Below, piece after piece: positions 52,305 through 63,710 of a DNA stretch of 64,000 nt. The notes beneath the pieces were generated by a model. The model was not told the origin of the DNA. It made no database searches and saw only the letters and a list, made by a program, of their open reading frames with translations. Numbering within the stretch: the stretch's first letter is position 1; the number at the start of each line of letters is the position of its first letter. The stretch is from NCBI RefSeq assembly GCF_026625145.1, contig NZ_CP113088.1:1178001-1242000 (forward strand), in the 5' to 3' direction. Origin of the DNA: Lacinutrix neustonica. GTDB taxonomy: Bacteria; Bacteroidota; Bacteroidia; Flavobacteriales; Flavobacteriaceae. The translations under genes were made by a program, and so were the position numbers.

Positions 52305-52306
52305 AT

Positions 52307-52727
52307 ATGAAAAACAGCATCATAATCTTACTGGCGAGCGTAAGTCTATTTTCTTGTCCATCGTCTAATGAGCCAATGGCTCAAAAAAAGGATGCTATCG
52401 TTCAAAATTTTTCTGAAGGCAAACAAGTTTATGACGATTTCTGCATACAATGTCATCTCGGCTAATGGTGAAGGTGTTGCTAATACGTTTCCGCCTTTAG
52501 CAAAATCAGACTATTTAATGAATAAAAGGAAGGCCAGTATTCGCGCATTAAAATTTGGCTTAAATGATGAAATTGTAGTAAATGGTAAATCATACCATGG
52601 CAACATGGCTTCACAAGGCTTAACAGATCGAGAAATTTCCAGCGTAATGAACTACATCACAAACAGTTGGGGGAACAAAAATACAGCGTTAATAACTGAG
52701 GAAGAAGTTTCAAAGGTGGAACGGTAA
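52307..52727 (+). CDS. Cytochrome c, lipoprotein
   Basis: About 139 residues, lipoprotein signal LFSC|PSS. One haem motif CIQCH near residue 47 and an axial Met in HGNMAS. It starts two bases after the dehydrogenase stop, so it probably accepts its electrons. Lesion TCTCGG at 52456-52461 for TCTGG (repaired Cys-His-Leu-Ala-Asn-Gly-Glu). Confidence 0.85.
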
Positions 52728-52778
52728 TATTTTGTTTCAAATTCCTAAATTTGTCTGATTAAATTTAATAAATAATAC

Positions 52779-53387
52779 ATGTTAATAATTGGGATTGCCG
52801 GTGGTACCGGATGTGGAAAAACAACTGTTGTAGAACAAATAATGAATGAATTACCGGATGGCGAAGTTGGTATTATTTCTCAAGACTCTTATTATAAAGA
52901 CACTTCCAATTTAAGTTATGACGAGCGTGTTCAAATTAATTTTGATCATCCCCGTTCCATAGATTTTAAGTTGTTACGAACCCATTTAACCGCTTTAAAA
53001 AATGGGGAGAGTATTGAACAACCTGTTTATTCTTTTGTAGAACATAACAGAACTAAGGAAACCGTTTTGACAACGCCTAAAAGAGTTATGATTGTTGAAG
53101 GGATATTAATTTTGAGTAAGCCAAAAATTAGAGATATGTTCGATATAAAGATATTTGTGCATGCCGATAGTGATGAGCGATTAATACGTCGCGTAAGGCG
53201 TGATATTGCCGAGCGTGGCAGAGATATCAATGAAGTTTTAACCCGTTACCAAACCACATTAAAACCCATGCATCAGCAATTTATAGAGCCCATGAAAGAA
53301 TATGCTGATTTAATTATCCCAAACAATAAATACAACACTGTTGCTGTTGATATTGTTAGAACTATTATTAATGATAGATTGAGTTAA
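52779..53387 (+). CDS. udk: Uridine kinase
   Basis: 202 residues: P-loop GGTGCGKTT, QDSYYKD, NFDHPRSIDF, VEGILIL and RRVRRDIAERGR, the full pattern of uridine/cytidine kinase, which phosphorylates uridine and cytidine in pyrimidine salvage. Its stop overlaps the next start by one base. Confidence 0.95.
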   Translation: MLIIGIAGGTGCGKTTVVEQIMNELPDGEVGIISQDSYYKDTSNLSYDERVQINFDHPRSIDFKLLRTHLTALKNGESIEQPVYSFVEHNRTKETVLTTPKRVMIVEGILILSKPKIRDMFDIKIFVHADSDERLIRRVRRDIAERGRDINEVLTRYQTTLKPMHQQFIEPMKEYADLIIPNNKYNTVAVDIVRTIINDRLS

Positions 53388-53689
53388 TGTTTTCCAAATA
53401 TAAAAACATATTCGTCATCATACTCCTTGTTTTTGCAATTTGGATGGTGTTCTTTGATAGTAATTCATTGATGATTCACAATGAGTTAAATCGTGATATT
53501 GAAGCTTTAGAAAATGAGAAAGAATACTATAGAAAAGAAATTAAAAAAGACAATAAAACGATAAATGAATTAAAAAAAGAAGAAGGTCTAGAAAAATTTG
53601 CGCGTGAAGAATATTATATGAAACGTGAAAACGAAGACATTTATATTATAGAATATCAAGACAGCTTAAAAGTAGACGACGATGAGTAA
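53387..53689 (+). CDS. Septum formation initiator family protein (FtsB/DivIC-like)
   Basis: 100 residues: short N-terminus, one membrane helix (IFVIILLVFAIWMVFF) and a coiled coil (NRDIEALENEKEYYRKEIKKDNKTINELKKEEGLEKFAREEYYMK). Matches FtsB/DivIC, divisome scaffold proteins at the inner membrane. It overlaps mutA by eight bases and udk by one. Confidence 0.88.
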   Translation: MFSKYKNIFVIILLVFAIWMVFFDSNSLMIHNELNRDIEALENEKEYYRKEIKKDNKTINELKKEEGLEKFAREEYYMKRENEDIYIIEYQDSLKVDDDE

Positions 53690-55035
53690 AACACTATTTT
53701 CAGATTTTAATACTGTTTCGGCTAAAGCCTGGAAGCAAAAAATACAAGCAGATTTAAAAGGCGCAGATTATAACAACACCTTAATTTGGAACACTCGCGA
53801 AGACATCAATGTAAAGCCTTTTTATCATCGCGATGATTTTGAGAATCAACCGTTTTTAAAAGTACCATCAAACCCTTGGAATATATGTCAAACCATTTTT
53901 GTAGCCAATGAAAAACAGTCTAATAATAAAGCAATAAAGGCTATTAAACGTGGTGCGGAAAGTATTAAGTTTATCATTCCTAATAAAGATATTACTATTC
54001 CTGTTTTATTAGAAAACATTGATACTGCTACTACACTGCTCTATTTTGAATTGCACATTTTAGATACGGACTTCATAAAAAAAATAGCACTTATACCGTC
54101 TAAAGCAGGAATATATATTCTAAATGATAGCATAGGACACCTTGCCAAGTCTCGGTAATTGGTTTGATACTTTAAAAAACGATCACGAACAATTAGCCCA
54201 AATAATAAAAATACCAAATAACACCATTAGTATTGATTTAGGTCTTTATCAAAATGCAGGCGCCACTATTGTCCAACAATTAGCTTATAGTTTAGCACAT
54301 GCCAATGAGTATTTAAATCTTTTTGGAAAGGACATAAAGTCTCCATTGACCTTTAATGTTTCGGTTGGAACGAATTATTTTTTCGAAATAGCAAAACTTC
54401 GTGCACTACGGGTGTTATGGAAAACGTTGGCTCAAGAATATGGCATATCACCAGAGTGTCACATTTTTGCTATGCCTACAAAACGCAACAAAACAATATA
54501 CGATTTCAACACCAATATGTTACGTACCACTACAGAATGCATGAGTGCTATTTTGGGCGGTGCAAATACGGTTTGTAATTTATCATACGATTCCATTTAT
54601 CATAAAGACAATGCCTTTGGAGAGCGCATTTCAAGAAACCAATTACTCATTTTAAAACATGAAAGCTATTTTGATGCGGTAGAAAATGCTTCAGACGGGT
54701 CATATTATATTGAAAGCCTAACTCTTCAGTTGGCAGAAAAAGCGCTTGAATTATTTAAATCTATTGAGACTAATGGTGGTTTCTTACATCAATTAAAGGC
54801 TGGAACCATTCAGAAAAAAATTGCAGAAAGCGCTAAAAAAGAACAGGATGCTTTTGATGCTGGTGACATCACTTTATTAGGCACCAATAAACATCCAAAT
54901 ATGGATGATAGAATGAAAGACGATCTAGAACTGTATCCATTTTTAAAAACCAATAGCAGAAAAACGTTAATTCAACCCATTTTAGAGCGAAGGTTAGCAG
55001 AGACAATCGAGCAGAACCGATTAAAAAATGAATAA
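53682..55035 (+). CDS. mutA: Methylmalonyl-CoA mutase small subunit
   Basis: About 450 residues: TIM barrel similar to MutB but without the B12-binding domain and shorter (FSDFNTVSAKAWKQKIQADLKG, NLLR.. and TTTECMSAILGGANTV blocks). The non-catalytic subunit of the heterodimer converting succinyl-CoA and methylmalonyl-CoA. Lesion TCTCGG at 54150-54155 for TCTGG (repaired Leu-Ala-Lys-Ser-Gly-Asn-Trp). Confidence 0.92.
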
Positions 55036-55089
55036 ATCGTTTAAATATAAATATTCAATAAAATCTCAAAAACAAAACCCTAGTAAGCC

Positions 55090-55797
55090 ATGAAAAACCC
55101 TTTTAAACTCTTTACTTTTTTATTTTTGGTGACAGTATCAAGCTGTGATACTACAGGAAAAATAGATTATAAATTTGCTGAAAGCCCTGAAATAATTGCT
55201 TGTGATTTGCCTAATAACGCCTTATACAATGAAGCCATTCATTCTTTTGAAAATGACCTATTAAACACCTATGATAACAAATCAAAATCTGGTCAAAAAG
55301 CATATTTTTCATTCATCAATTTCACCATGCGTGGCGGTTTAAAAGTGGAGGATATTGCTAGTGCCCATAGTTTAAAAATTGCTCATCTTTTAAAAGAGGA
55401 CAACACCTTATGGACTACCATCAATGGTAAAACATCATTAAACTACTCACATCCTTTAATTGATTGTTTGACAAAAAACATAAAAACGAATAGCTTAAAA
55501 CAAACTATTAATGCACTACTAACTACAAATAGTATGAGACCAAATTTAGTTTTGGCGCCTTTAAGTAATAGTACCAAAGGGATTCAGGGAGATGGTAGTT
55601 TAAAAGGGTATGTCGCTTTCGATTTCTTTTACTCAAAATTATTAGATTCTAAACTTGAAGATTTAAAAAACCCAAATCCAGAACCAATTGAAGCGGCTAA
55701 AACAGATGTAAAAACAGGTTTAAATCCGGCGAAAAAAACAACTATCCCAACAGATAAAGTGATGGAAAAAGACCCACATGCAGGACATAATCATTAA
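55090..55797 (+). CDS. Lipoprotein with His-rich C-terminus between mutA and mutB
   Basis: 235 residues, signal ending [11 protein letters not shown] helical mature part and a C-terminus DPHAGHNH that could chelate metal. It lies between the two mutase genes with 55 bases before and two bases after. Unrelated to the mutase by sequence; its presence inside the pair is unusual. Function unknown. Confidence 0.65.
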   Translation: MKNPFKLFTFLFLVTVSSCDTTGKIDYKFAESPEIIACDLPNNALYNEAIHSFENDLLNTYDNKSKSGQKAYFSFINFTMRGGLKVEDIASAHSLKIAHLLKEDNTLWTTINGKTSLNYSHPLIDCLTKNIKTNSLKQTINALLTTNSMRPNLVLAPLSNSTKGIQGDGSLKGYVAFDFFYSKLLDSKLEDLKNPNPEPIEAAKTDVKTGLNPAKKTTIPTDKVMEKDPHAGHNH

Positions 55798-55799
55798 TT

Positions 55800-57926
55800 A
55801 TGGATAGAAAAGACCTCAAACATATTAAAATAAAATCAGAAAACAGCAGCGCAGCCTTAGAAGGCAAAAGTAGTGTATTTCTAACTGCAGAAACCATCGC
55901 CGTAAAGTCGAAGTATCCCAAAAAAGATATTGAAGGCTTGGAGCACCTGGATTTTGTGGCAGGAATAGCGCCAAATCTTCGTGGCCCTTACTCGACAATG
56001 TATGTAAGAAGACCTTGGACCATTCGTCAATACGCTGGATTCTCGACGGCAGAAGAAAGTAATGCCTTTTACCGCAGAAATTTGGCTGCAGGACAAAAAG
56101 GCCTATCTGTTGCCTTTGATTTAGCAACACATCGCGGTTATGATAGTGATCACGAGCGTGTGGTTGGAGATGTTGGAAAAGCAGGAGTGGCCATTGACAG
56201 CGTGGAAGATATGAAAGTATTATTCGACCAAATTCCCCTAGATAAAATGTCGGTTTCCATGACGATGAATGGGGCCGTATTACCAATCATGGCATTTTAT
56301 ATTGTTGCAGCAGAAGAACAAGGTGTAAAACCTGCAGCCTTGACTGGAACCATTCAAAATGACATCTTAAAGGAGTTTATGGTACGTAACACATATATCT
56401 ACCCCCCTACGCCTTCCATGCAGATTATATCTGATATTTTTGAATATACCAGTGTGCATATGCCTAAGTTTAATAGTATTAGTATTTCAGGTTATCACAT
56501 GCAAGAAGCAGGCGCCACTTGCGATATTGAACTCGCTTACACCCTAGCTGACGGATTAGAATACATAAGAAAAGGATTAGCAGCCGGTATGGATATAGAT
56601 ACCTTTGCACCCCGCCTCTCTTTCTTTTGGGCCATTGGTATGAATCATTTTATGGAGATTGCTAAAATGAGAGCTGCCGTAATGTTGTGGGCGAAACTGG
56701 TAAAGCAATTCCATCCTAAAAACGAAAAATCATTAGCCCTAAGAACCCATTGCCAAACCAGCGGCTGGAGTTTAACAGAGCAAGACCCTTTTAATAATGT
56801 GGCCCGAACCACTATTGAAGCTGCTGCTGCGGCTTTTGGTGGTACGCAAAGTTTACATACCAATGCGTTAGATGAAGCCATCGCATTACCAACAGATTTC
56901 TCGGCTAGAATTGCGCGAAACACTCAAATATTTTTACAAGAAGAAACCCATATTACAAAAACAGTAGATCCTTGGGCAGGGAGTTATTATGTTGAAAAAC
57001 TAACCAGTGATATTGCTGAAAAAGCCTGGGCTTTAATTGAAGAAGTGGAAGCATTAGGTGGGATGACAAAAGCTATTGAAGCTGGTATTCCTAAATTAAG
57101 AATTGAAGAAGCAGCGGCTAGAAAGCAAGCGCGTATTGACTCCGGACAAGATATTATCGTGGGCGTGAATAATTATGTTCTAGATCAAGAGGATGCCATT
57201 TCTACTTTAGAAGTTGATAATCAATCGGTGCGTCTACAACAAATTGCAGGCTTAGAAAAAATTAAGGCAGAAAGAAACACCAAGAAAGTCGACCAAAGTT
57301 TGACGAATTTAACTCAAGCTGCCAGGTCAGGCAAAGAAAATCTCTTAACTTTAGCTGTAGAAGCTGCCCGAGAACGCGCTACCCTAGGTGAAATTAGCGA
57401 TGCTCTAGAAGCCGTTTATGGGAGATATAAAGCGCAAATAAAATCATTTTCTGGAGTGTATAGTAAAGAAATAAAAGACGACAAAAGCTTTGAAAAAGCG
57501 AAACAGTTGGCCGATCAATTTGCAGAACAAGAAGGGAGACGCCCACGTATTATGATTGCAAAAATGGGTCAAGATGGCCATGACCGTGGTGCAAAAGTAG
57601 TGGCAACAGGTTATGCCGATGTTGGCTTTGATGTCGATATAGGCCCTTTATTTCAAACGCCTAAAGAAGCGGCGAAACAAGCCGTAGAAAACGATGTACA
57701 TATTTTAGGTGTCTCGTCTTTAGCTGCCGGACACAAAACGCTAGTGCCACAAGTGATTGAAGAACTTAAAAATTATGGTCGCGAAGACATCATGGTGGTT
57801 GTTGGCGGGGTGATACCAAAACAAGATTACCAATATTTATTTGATGCTGGCGCTGTGGCTATTTTTGGTCCAGGAAGTAAAATTAGTGAAGCTGCCATTA
57901 CGATATTGGAGATATTAATTGATTAA
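55800..57926 (+). CDS. mutB: Methylmalonyl-CoA mutase large subunit
   Basis: 708 residues: catalytic TIM barrel ([34 protein letters not shown] is the classic N-terminal signature in parts) and C-terminal cobalamin domain with [10 protein letters not shown], where the His of DxHxxG coordinates cobalt. Converts (R)-methylmalonyl-CoA and succinyl-CoA; pathway of propionate metabolism. No lesion. TCTCGG at 56900 is natural here. Confidence 0.95.
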   Translation: MDRKDLKHIKIKSENSSAALEGKSSVFLTAETIAVKSKYPKKDIEGLEHLDFVAGIAPNLRGPYSTMYVRRPWTIRQYAGFSTAEESNAFYRRNLAAGQKGLSVAFDLATHRGYDSDHERVVGDVGKAGVAIDSVEDMKVLFDQIPLDKMSVSMTMNGAVLPIMAFYIVAAEEQGVKPAALTGTIQNDILKEFMVRNTYIYPPTPSMQIISDIFEYTSVHMPKFNSISISGYHMQEAGATCDIELAYTLADGLEYIRKGLAAGMDIDTFAPRLSFFWAIGMNHFMEIAKMRAAVMLWAKLVKQFHPKNEKSLALRTHCQTSGWSLTEQDPFNNVARTTIEAAAAAFGGTQSLHTNALDEAIALPTDFSARIARNTQIFLQEETHITKTVDPWAGSYYVEKLTSDIAEKAWALIEEVEALGGMTKAIEAGIPKLRIEEAAARKQARIDSGQDIIVGVNNYVLDQEDAISTLEVDNQSVRLQQIAGLEKIKAERNTKKVDQSLTNLTQAARSGKENLLTLAVEAARERATLGEISDALEAVYGRYKAQIKSFSGVYSKEIKDDKSFEKAKQLADQFAEQEGRRPRIMIAKMGQDGHDRGAKVVATGYADVGFDVDIGPLFQTPKEAAKQAVENDVHILGVSSLAAGHKTLVPQVIEELKNYGREDIMVVVGGVIPKQDYQYLFDAGAVAIFGPGSKISEAAITILEILID

Positions 57927-58490
57927 TTGGCATTCCAATAGTTTGATTTTTTCCTTATTACTTCAGATAACAACAGACAGAATAAATTGAAAAATGAGTC
58001 TTATTTAAATGCTTAATTCTATTTAACAATACTATTAAAATCGATTAAATATTTGGTGCTTGTTATACAGTTTATCTGATAATTATTAAGAGCTTATTAA
58101 ACCTTTAAGTAGGCGGCATTCATTTGAATTTAAAGGTGGTTCTTCACCGTCTTTAATTTTTAAAATTTATGGCTTTAGTCCATGAAAAATGAAGCAGTCA
58201 TCAAAGATTTCTTTTTAGGAATAAGAAAAGTAGTTGCAATAAATATGTAGACTATTATGACGTTATACAACCCAATAGCAATGAACTAGAGTTTAATCTA
58301 CTTCTCAAATTCTTATAAACATTGTATTCGTATTTAGTTACAAAACCAGAATACCTTATTTCAAGTGCAGCCCTACCAATAGTGAACCTATTGTTGGTCT
58401 AATTTTTGCTTCTATGTAGGTAATCGCTCAATTATTAGATTTTTTTTTCTAAATTAACAAAAACACCAAAGACGATACATCTTTTAAACA
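57927..58490. other. 564-bp intergenic region, nothing identified
   Basis: AT-rich, with many stops in every frame; no RNA gene, repeat or clear promoter recognised. Confidence 0.4.
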
Positions 58491-59699
58491 ATGACACGTA
58501 CTTTCGCAAAACATATAACCCTTAATTTAATAAGTTTAGCGATTTGCTTTGTCTTTACTTCAGGAATTAGCAGTTTTGCGCAACAACCACCATTAAACAA
58601 GGCCCCAACATTAGATAGCACTCGTAAGCAACACGATGCTGCCAAAAAGCAAAAAAAAATCGACTTTGATGGCAGAGATGGCCCCTACATAATCAATGAC
58701 TCCTTGTTGTATAGAGTAAATGCTGAAAACAAACTTGTAGTGAGCCCTATAGTTAAAGACGATTCCCTAGTTGTTCGTTCAGACCATAAAAATTCAGATG
58801 TCTTCTATGTGTCTATAGCATCACATTACGACATTCCAAAAACGACCTATCAATTGCCGAGAGAAAATGGTTGTTATTTCAGATATAGAAGGTAACTATG
58901 AAGCCTTTGCTAGCTTCTTATTTGCCAATAAAATTATGGACGAAAATCACAATTGGATTTTTGGTACTGGTCATTTAGTTCTAGTAGGTGATTTTGTAGA
59001 TCGGGGTAAAAATGTCACACAAGTACTCGGCTTATTTACAAGCTTGAGCATCAAGCAAAAAAGCAGCATGGCTTGGTACATTTTATATTAGGGAATCATG
59101 AAATACTCAATTTTCATGGAGATCACAGATACAATCGTGGTAAATATATTAAAGCGGCACAAGAAATAAGTCAAATAAACGATAAAAAAGAGGCGATTAA
59201 ATATTTGTATTCTAATCAAACGGAATTAGGCAAATGGTTGGCCACAAAAAACGTTATTGAAAAAATTGGAGACTACTTATTTGTTCATGGGGGATTAAGC
59301 CCGGAACTATTAGATTACGAATTAGACTTAAGTACAATCAATAATATGGTCCGCTTTCGGTTTAGTGGGTTAAAAGACCCTAATGATACCCTAGTTAATT
59401 TTCTGTATAGTTCAAAAGGTCCCTTTTGGTACAGAGGCCTTGTGATGAACAGATACACCTATTCTAAAATAAGCCTTTTAGAACTTGAAGAAATTTTGAG
59501 CTATTATGATGTTCAAAAAATAGTCATTGGTCACACACCAGTTGAAACGATATCTACTGATTTTAATGGAAAAGTGATAAAAATTGACGTGCGACATGGC
59601 ACTAAATCATTTCCAGGCCGCACTAAAGGGTTACTTATAGAAAACTGCGAGGAGTTCGTTATTGATGCTTATGGAACGAAAAGACGGCTTCAGTATTAA
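58491..59699 (+). CDS. Metallophosphoesterase (Ser/Thr phosphatase-like), secreted
   Basis: About 402 residues, signal peptide to SSFAQ. Phosphoesterase motifs: VVISDIEGNYEAF (Glu replaces the usual His of GDxHG), GDFVDRG, GNHE and FVHGG, then GHTPV. Periplasmic phosphatase; substrate unknown. Two lesions cancel: a gained base CCGAGA at 58857-58862 (repaired LPEKMVV) and a lost base at 59027-59030 (TCGG for TCTGG; repaired VLWLIYKLEHQ). The Glu for His in motif I seems to be a subgroup property. Confidence 0.85.
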
Positions 59700-61154
59700 T
59701 TAAAGAGTTTTAAAATGACTATCGAGGAAGCGTAACCTATCGTCTAACCATTTCATGAGATACTCGTAATGTACTTGATTAGACAACTCATTTAAGGCAT
59801 TCTTCCATACCAATTGTTCTCGTTCATATACTTTTTCTTCGGTGAATCTAGTATATATTTTATTTATTCTAGCTCGCAGCGCCTCATTACTAAATTCTTG
59901 AGTTCTTAGGGTAGCCCATCGGACTTTCATTTTATCTTTATACCCATTTGGGTTCACTTCAATAAGCCTTTTAAAAAGTCCATTCCACAAAACATCATTG
60001 GTTACCCCTTCCCGCTTTCCATCTTGAATTACTCCCCAAACACCATCTAAATCCCAAGGGATAAAAAAATAGGGCTCGCCCTTATCATACTTTCCTAGAT
60101 AGTAATTTTTACCTAAATTATCAGATGCTCTTAGCATATTCACAAAAAGGTAGTAATCTATAGCATTCGAAATATGCACCGTCTGTTCTATATTTTTAGA
60201 AAACGTGTCATTTGAACTATGGACGACTAGATTTTCAAATTTAAATAAGTTTTCAAAATCTGAGGTATAATCTATAAATGGATATCGGGTTAACCAACCA
60301 TTCCAATGTGGAAAAAGATTATTATAACTAGCAGGTGCTTTAGTAAAAGCGGGGCCGCCTTCATAGGAATTGGCTTTATACAATTCGCCATGAATCGTTT
60401 CTTTTTCATTTTTTTTGAGCTGCAATTGCTTTCTATCCACCGATTCAGAAAACTGATAAAGACCATAGTATTGATTGTTTTTAAAGACTTCCACATATTT
60501 TACGTGAAAACCGCTTTTTGCTTTCGGCTCTTTTTGTGCATAATACGGGGTGTGAATGTCATTCCAAATATGCGTTGCAATGTGAGAACGCAAACGTAAT
60601 GGCTCATTGTACATACCATCAAGAATCCAATCATCATCGTTTCGCATGCCACTAAACTTCACATTCTTTTTTTGCTTAGAAATACTATCTGTCCAAAACT
60701 CTAAATCGAATGATTTTTTAGGGAACGTTAAAGATAAATTACCCCGATGCCGTACACCCATGACACTTTCAACATATTCACTACCATTGAAAAACGTGAA
60801 ATAACCAGGGATTTTTGCATTTCTGTTTATTGCAGAGGTGTTAATAGTGATATGAACTAATGGTGTTTTTGTAATATATAAAACATAATCCTCGTCACTA
60901 GTTACCGTATAACCCTCACTATATGAAAGTTGCTTAGAAGCCTCTTTCAATTTAAAGGTTTTATTAAACCTTACACTGGTTACTTTTTTATCTAGAGAAA
61001 GTATTGAATCTAAATTATTCACATGCCAAACGATAATTTTGTTCTTTTTATCGATGCCATAGCTGCCTGTTTCTGCAATAATCTCTTGGGCAGAAAGATT
61101 TACGCCACAAGACACCATGTAGAACGCAAGTAGTATTGGTAGTAATTGTCTCAT
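59700..61154 (-). CDS. CotH kinase family protein
   Basis: 484 residues, signal peptide to VNLSAQ. The CotH core is visible: RHRGNLSLTFPKKSFDLEF, LDGMYNEPLRLRSHIA, VEVFKNNQYYGLYQFSE, DNLGKNYYLGK and FIPWDLDGVWG, with the metal-binding Asp residues. Bacterial CotH proteins phosphorylate surface proteins or polysaccharide; substrate unknown. Convergent with the phosphoesterase, sharing its last base boundary. Confidence 0.88.
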   Translation of the reverse strand: MRQLLPILLAFYMVSCGVNLSAQEIIAETGSYGIDKKNKIIVWHVNNLDSILSLDKKVTSVRFNKTFKLKEASKQLSYSEGYTVTSDEDYVLYITKTPLVHITINTSAINRNAKIPGYFTFFNGSEYVESVMGVRHRGNLSLTFPKKSFDLEFWTDSISKQKKNVKFSGMRNDDDWILDGMYNEPLRLRSHIATHIWNDIHTPYYAQKEPKAKSGFHVKYVEVFKNNQYYGLYQFSESVDRKQLQLKKNEKETIHGELYKANSYEGGPAFTKAPASYNNLFPHWNGWLTRYPFIDYTSDFENLFKFENLVVHSSNDTFSKNIEQTVHISNAIDYYLFVNMLRASDNLGKNYYLGKYDKGEPYFFIPWDLDGVWGVIQDGKREGVTNDVLWNGLFKRLIEVNPNGYKDKMKVRWATLRTQEFSNEALRARINKIYTRFTEEKVYEREQLVWKNALNELSNQVHYEYLMKWLDDRLRFLDSHFKTL

Positions 61155-61350
61155 TGTTTTATTCTATATTTTTCTTTCAGGTAAAAATAGCAAATAAATA
61201 CCTTAACCTGATGAACTTACACTCCAATAATAACATTCCTTGTTTTCTTTAAGCAACTGTTAACAACTTCCATTTTCAAAACCCATAAATAATTGTATTT
61301 TTACGCAGAACTTCTTATGTGAAGTTTTACTAATAAAACCAAATCAATTA

Positions 61351-62115
61351 ATGGGTAAAATTATAGCCATTGCCAATCAAAAAGGAGGTGTAGGTAAAAC
61401 AACAACCTCAATCAATTTAGCAGCATCATTAGGTGTACTTGAAAAAAAAGTACTACTTATCGATGCCGATCCGCAAGCCAATTCCACTTACGGTATTGGG
61501 CTTGACGTAGAAGCTGTCGAGATTGGAACCTATCAACTTTTTGAGCACGCAAACACAGCCAGAGAAGCTATTGTAAAAACAGACACACCAAATCTTGATA
61601 TTATCCCAGCACATATCGACCTAGTAGCTATTGAAATAGAGTTGGTTGATAAAGAAGCACGGGAGTACATGCTAAAAAAAGCACTAGAATCTATAAAGGA
61701 TGACTACGATTATATTTTAATAGATTGTGCGCCTTCTTTAGGCTTATTAACACTTAATGCGTTAACAGCCGCAGATTCTGTTATCATTCCAATTCAATGT
61801 GAATATTTTGCTTTAGAGGGTTTAGGTAAATTGTTGAATACCATTAAAAGCGTTCAAAAAATTCATAACACGGCATTAGATATTGAAGGGCTTTTACTCA
61901 CCATGTACGACTCACGTTTACGTCTGTCAAATCAGGTCGTAGAAGAAGTGCAAAAGCACTTTAATGATATGGTGTTTGATACCATTATACAAAGAAATGT
62001 CAAGTTAAGTGAAGCGCCAAGTTATGGTGAAAACATTATTAACTATGATGCAGCAAGTAAAGGAGCTGCAAATTATTTAAGTTTAGCAAAAGAAATCATT
62101 AATAAAAACTCCTAA
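61351..62115 (+). CDS. parA: ParA family chromosome-partitioning ATPase
   Basis: 254 residues: deviant Walker A KGGVGKTTTS, LLIDADPQANST, DCAPSLGLLT and IPIQCEYFALEG. Partitioning ATPase on the nucleoid, acting with ParB encoded two bases downstream. The chromosomal parAB locus usually lies near the origin of replication. Confidence 0.95.
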   Translation: MGKIIAIANQKGGVGKTTTSINLAASLGVLEKKVLLIDADPQANSTYGIGLDVEAVEIGTYQLFEHANTAREAIVKTDTPNLDIIPAHIDLVAIEIELVDKEAREYMLKKALESIKDDYDYILIDCAPSLGLLTLNALTAADSVIIPIQCEYFALEGLGKLLNTIKSVQKIHNTALDIEGLLLTMYDSRLRLSNQVVEEVQKHFNDMVFDTIIQRNVKLSEAPSYGENIINYDAASKGAANYLSLAKEIINKNS

Positions 62116-62117
62116 AC

Positions 62118-63029
62118 ATGGCGAAGGCAACAAAGAAACAGGCTTTAGGTAGAGGTCTTTCGGCTTTGCTGAAAGACCCAAGCAACGACATTCAATCTGT
62201 ACAAGATAAAAACGCAGACAAAGTCATAGGTAATATTGTGGAATTGGAATTAGAGTCTATAGACATGAATCCGTTTCAACCACGTACTAATTTCAATGAA
62301 GAATCGCTACGTGAACTAGCCTCTTCTATAAAAGAGCTTGGTGTCATCCAACCCATAACCGTTAGAAAATTAGGTTTTGACAAATACCAATTGGTTTCTG
62401 GAGAGCGCCGTTATCGGGCGTCGTCTTTAATTGGTTTAGAAACCATTCCAGCCTACATTAGAATAGCTAATGATCAGGAAAGTTTAGAGATGGCTTTGGT
62501 TGAAAACATTCAACGTCAAGATTTAGACCCTATTGAAATTGCACTCTCTTATCAACGTTTAATAGACGAAATCAATCTAACACAGGAGCAAATGAGCGAC
62601 CGCGTTGGAAAAAAACGGTCGACGATTGCAAACTATTTACGTTTATTGAAATTAGACCCTATTGTTCAAACAGGCATGCGTGACGGTTTTTTATCTATGG
62701 GTCATGGTCGTGCTATTATTAATATTGAAGATCAACCGACACAATTGGCTATTTACGAGAAAATTTTAGCTAATAAATTATCGGTTCGTGAAACAGAAGC
62801 CTTGGTAAAAAACTACAATACGACAAAAGAAGTTAAAGTTCCCAAAAGAGCGACCGAAACAGAAGAATTGCCAAAATATGTTAAAAAGGGCATCACCGCA
62901 TTTTCTGAATACTTTGGACATAAAATAGACGTTAAAGTATCTACCAATGGCAAAGGAAAAATAACCATTCCTTTTCATTCTGAAGAAGATTTTAATCGTA
63001 TTAAAAAGTTAGTTCAAGGTGCTGAATAA
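62118..63029 (+). CDS. parB: ParB/RepB/Spo0J family partition protein
   Basis: 303 residues: N-terminal ALGRGLSALL, CTP-binding GERRYRASSL and the ENIQRQDLDPIE box, then the central HTH (QMSDRVGKKRSTIANYLRLL) and C-terminal dimer domain. Binds parS sites; none is recognised inside this window. Confidence 0.95.
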   Translation: MAKATKKQALGRGLSALLKDPSNDIQSVQDKNADKVIGNIVELELESIDMNPFQPRTNFNEESLRELASSIKELGVIQPITVRKLGFDKYQLVSGERRYRASSLIGLETIPAYIRIANDQESLEMALVENIQRQDLDPIEIALSYQRLIDEINLTQEQMSDRVGKKRSTIANYLRLLKLDPIVQTGMRDGFLSMGHGRAIINIEDQPTQLAIYEKILANKLSVRETEALVKNYNTTKEVKVPKRATETEELPKYVKKGITAFSEYFGHKIDVKVSTNGKGKITIPFHSEEDFNRIKKLVQGAE

Positions 63030-63614
63030 ACCGCTTATTGTCCTCCTTTATTTTCTATGTCTTTGTTTTTCTACAGAAGCTCAAAACGAAAAAAAAGAGA
63101 CACCGCTATAGGAGCCAATAAAGAGCTTAAAGTCGTTCTAGATTCAACTCTAGTAAAGAAACCAATAGATCCCTTGGCGCCCTCTCGAGCAGCTTTCTAC
63201 TCAGCGGTTTTACCTGGTTTGGGCCAAGCTTACAATAAAAAATATTGGAAAATCCCTATCGTTTATGCCGCTTTGGGTACAGGCATTTATTTTTATACTA
63301 CCAATAACAAAGATTACAAACGAGTTAGAGAGGCTTACAAACGTAGACTCGCAGGTTTTGAAGATGATGAGTTTCAAGGACGTTTTACTGATGATGGGTT
63401 AAGAGAAGCTCAAAAATCACTGCGTAGAAATAAAGAATTATCACTTTTAGTCACTGTAGGATTATATGCTTTAAATATTATAGATGCTAATGTGGATGCC
63501 CATTTGCTACAATATAATATTGATGATGATCTTACTTTAAAACCACATTATAAAATTGATGCCTTTGATAACACAGGTAGTTTGGGTCTTACATTAAATT
63601 TTAAGATTCATTAA
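63019..63614 (+). CDS. DUF5683 domain-containing membrane protein
   Basis: About 198 residues. If one A is added to the eight-A run at about 63091-63098, a signal peptide (VLNKPLIVLLYFLCLCFSTEAQ) starting at GTG 63019 joins the known DUF5683 body (SRAAFYSAVLPGLGQAYNKKYWKIPIVYAALGTGIYFY). Without that repair the gene would start at 63057 without a signal. Length with repair divides by three. It overlaps parB by 11 bases; gene order parA-parB-DUF5683-dapB is standard in Flavobacteriia. Confidence 0.8.
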
Positions 63615-63710
63615 TTTTCTAACTATTAATGAGGTTTTTTCCCGATAGTATGAAATAATTAAAACTAAAATCAGATTCCTTTCCTCAACGGAATGCAAAT
63701 AAAATTTTAT

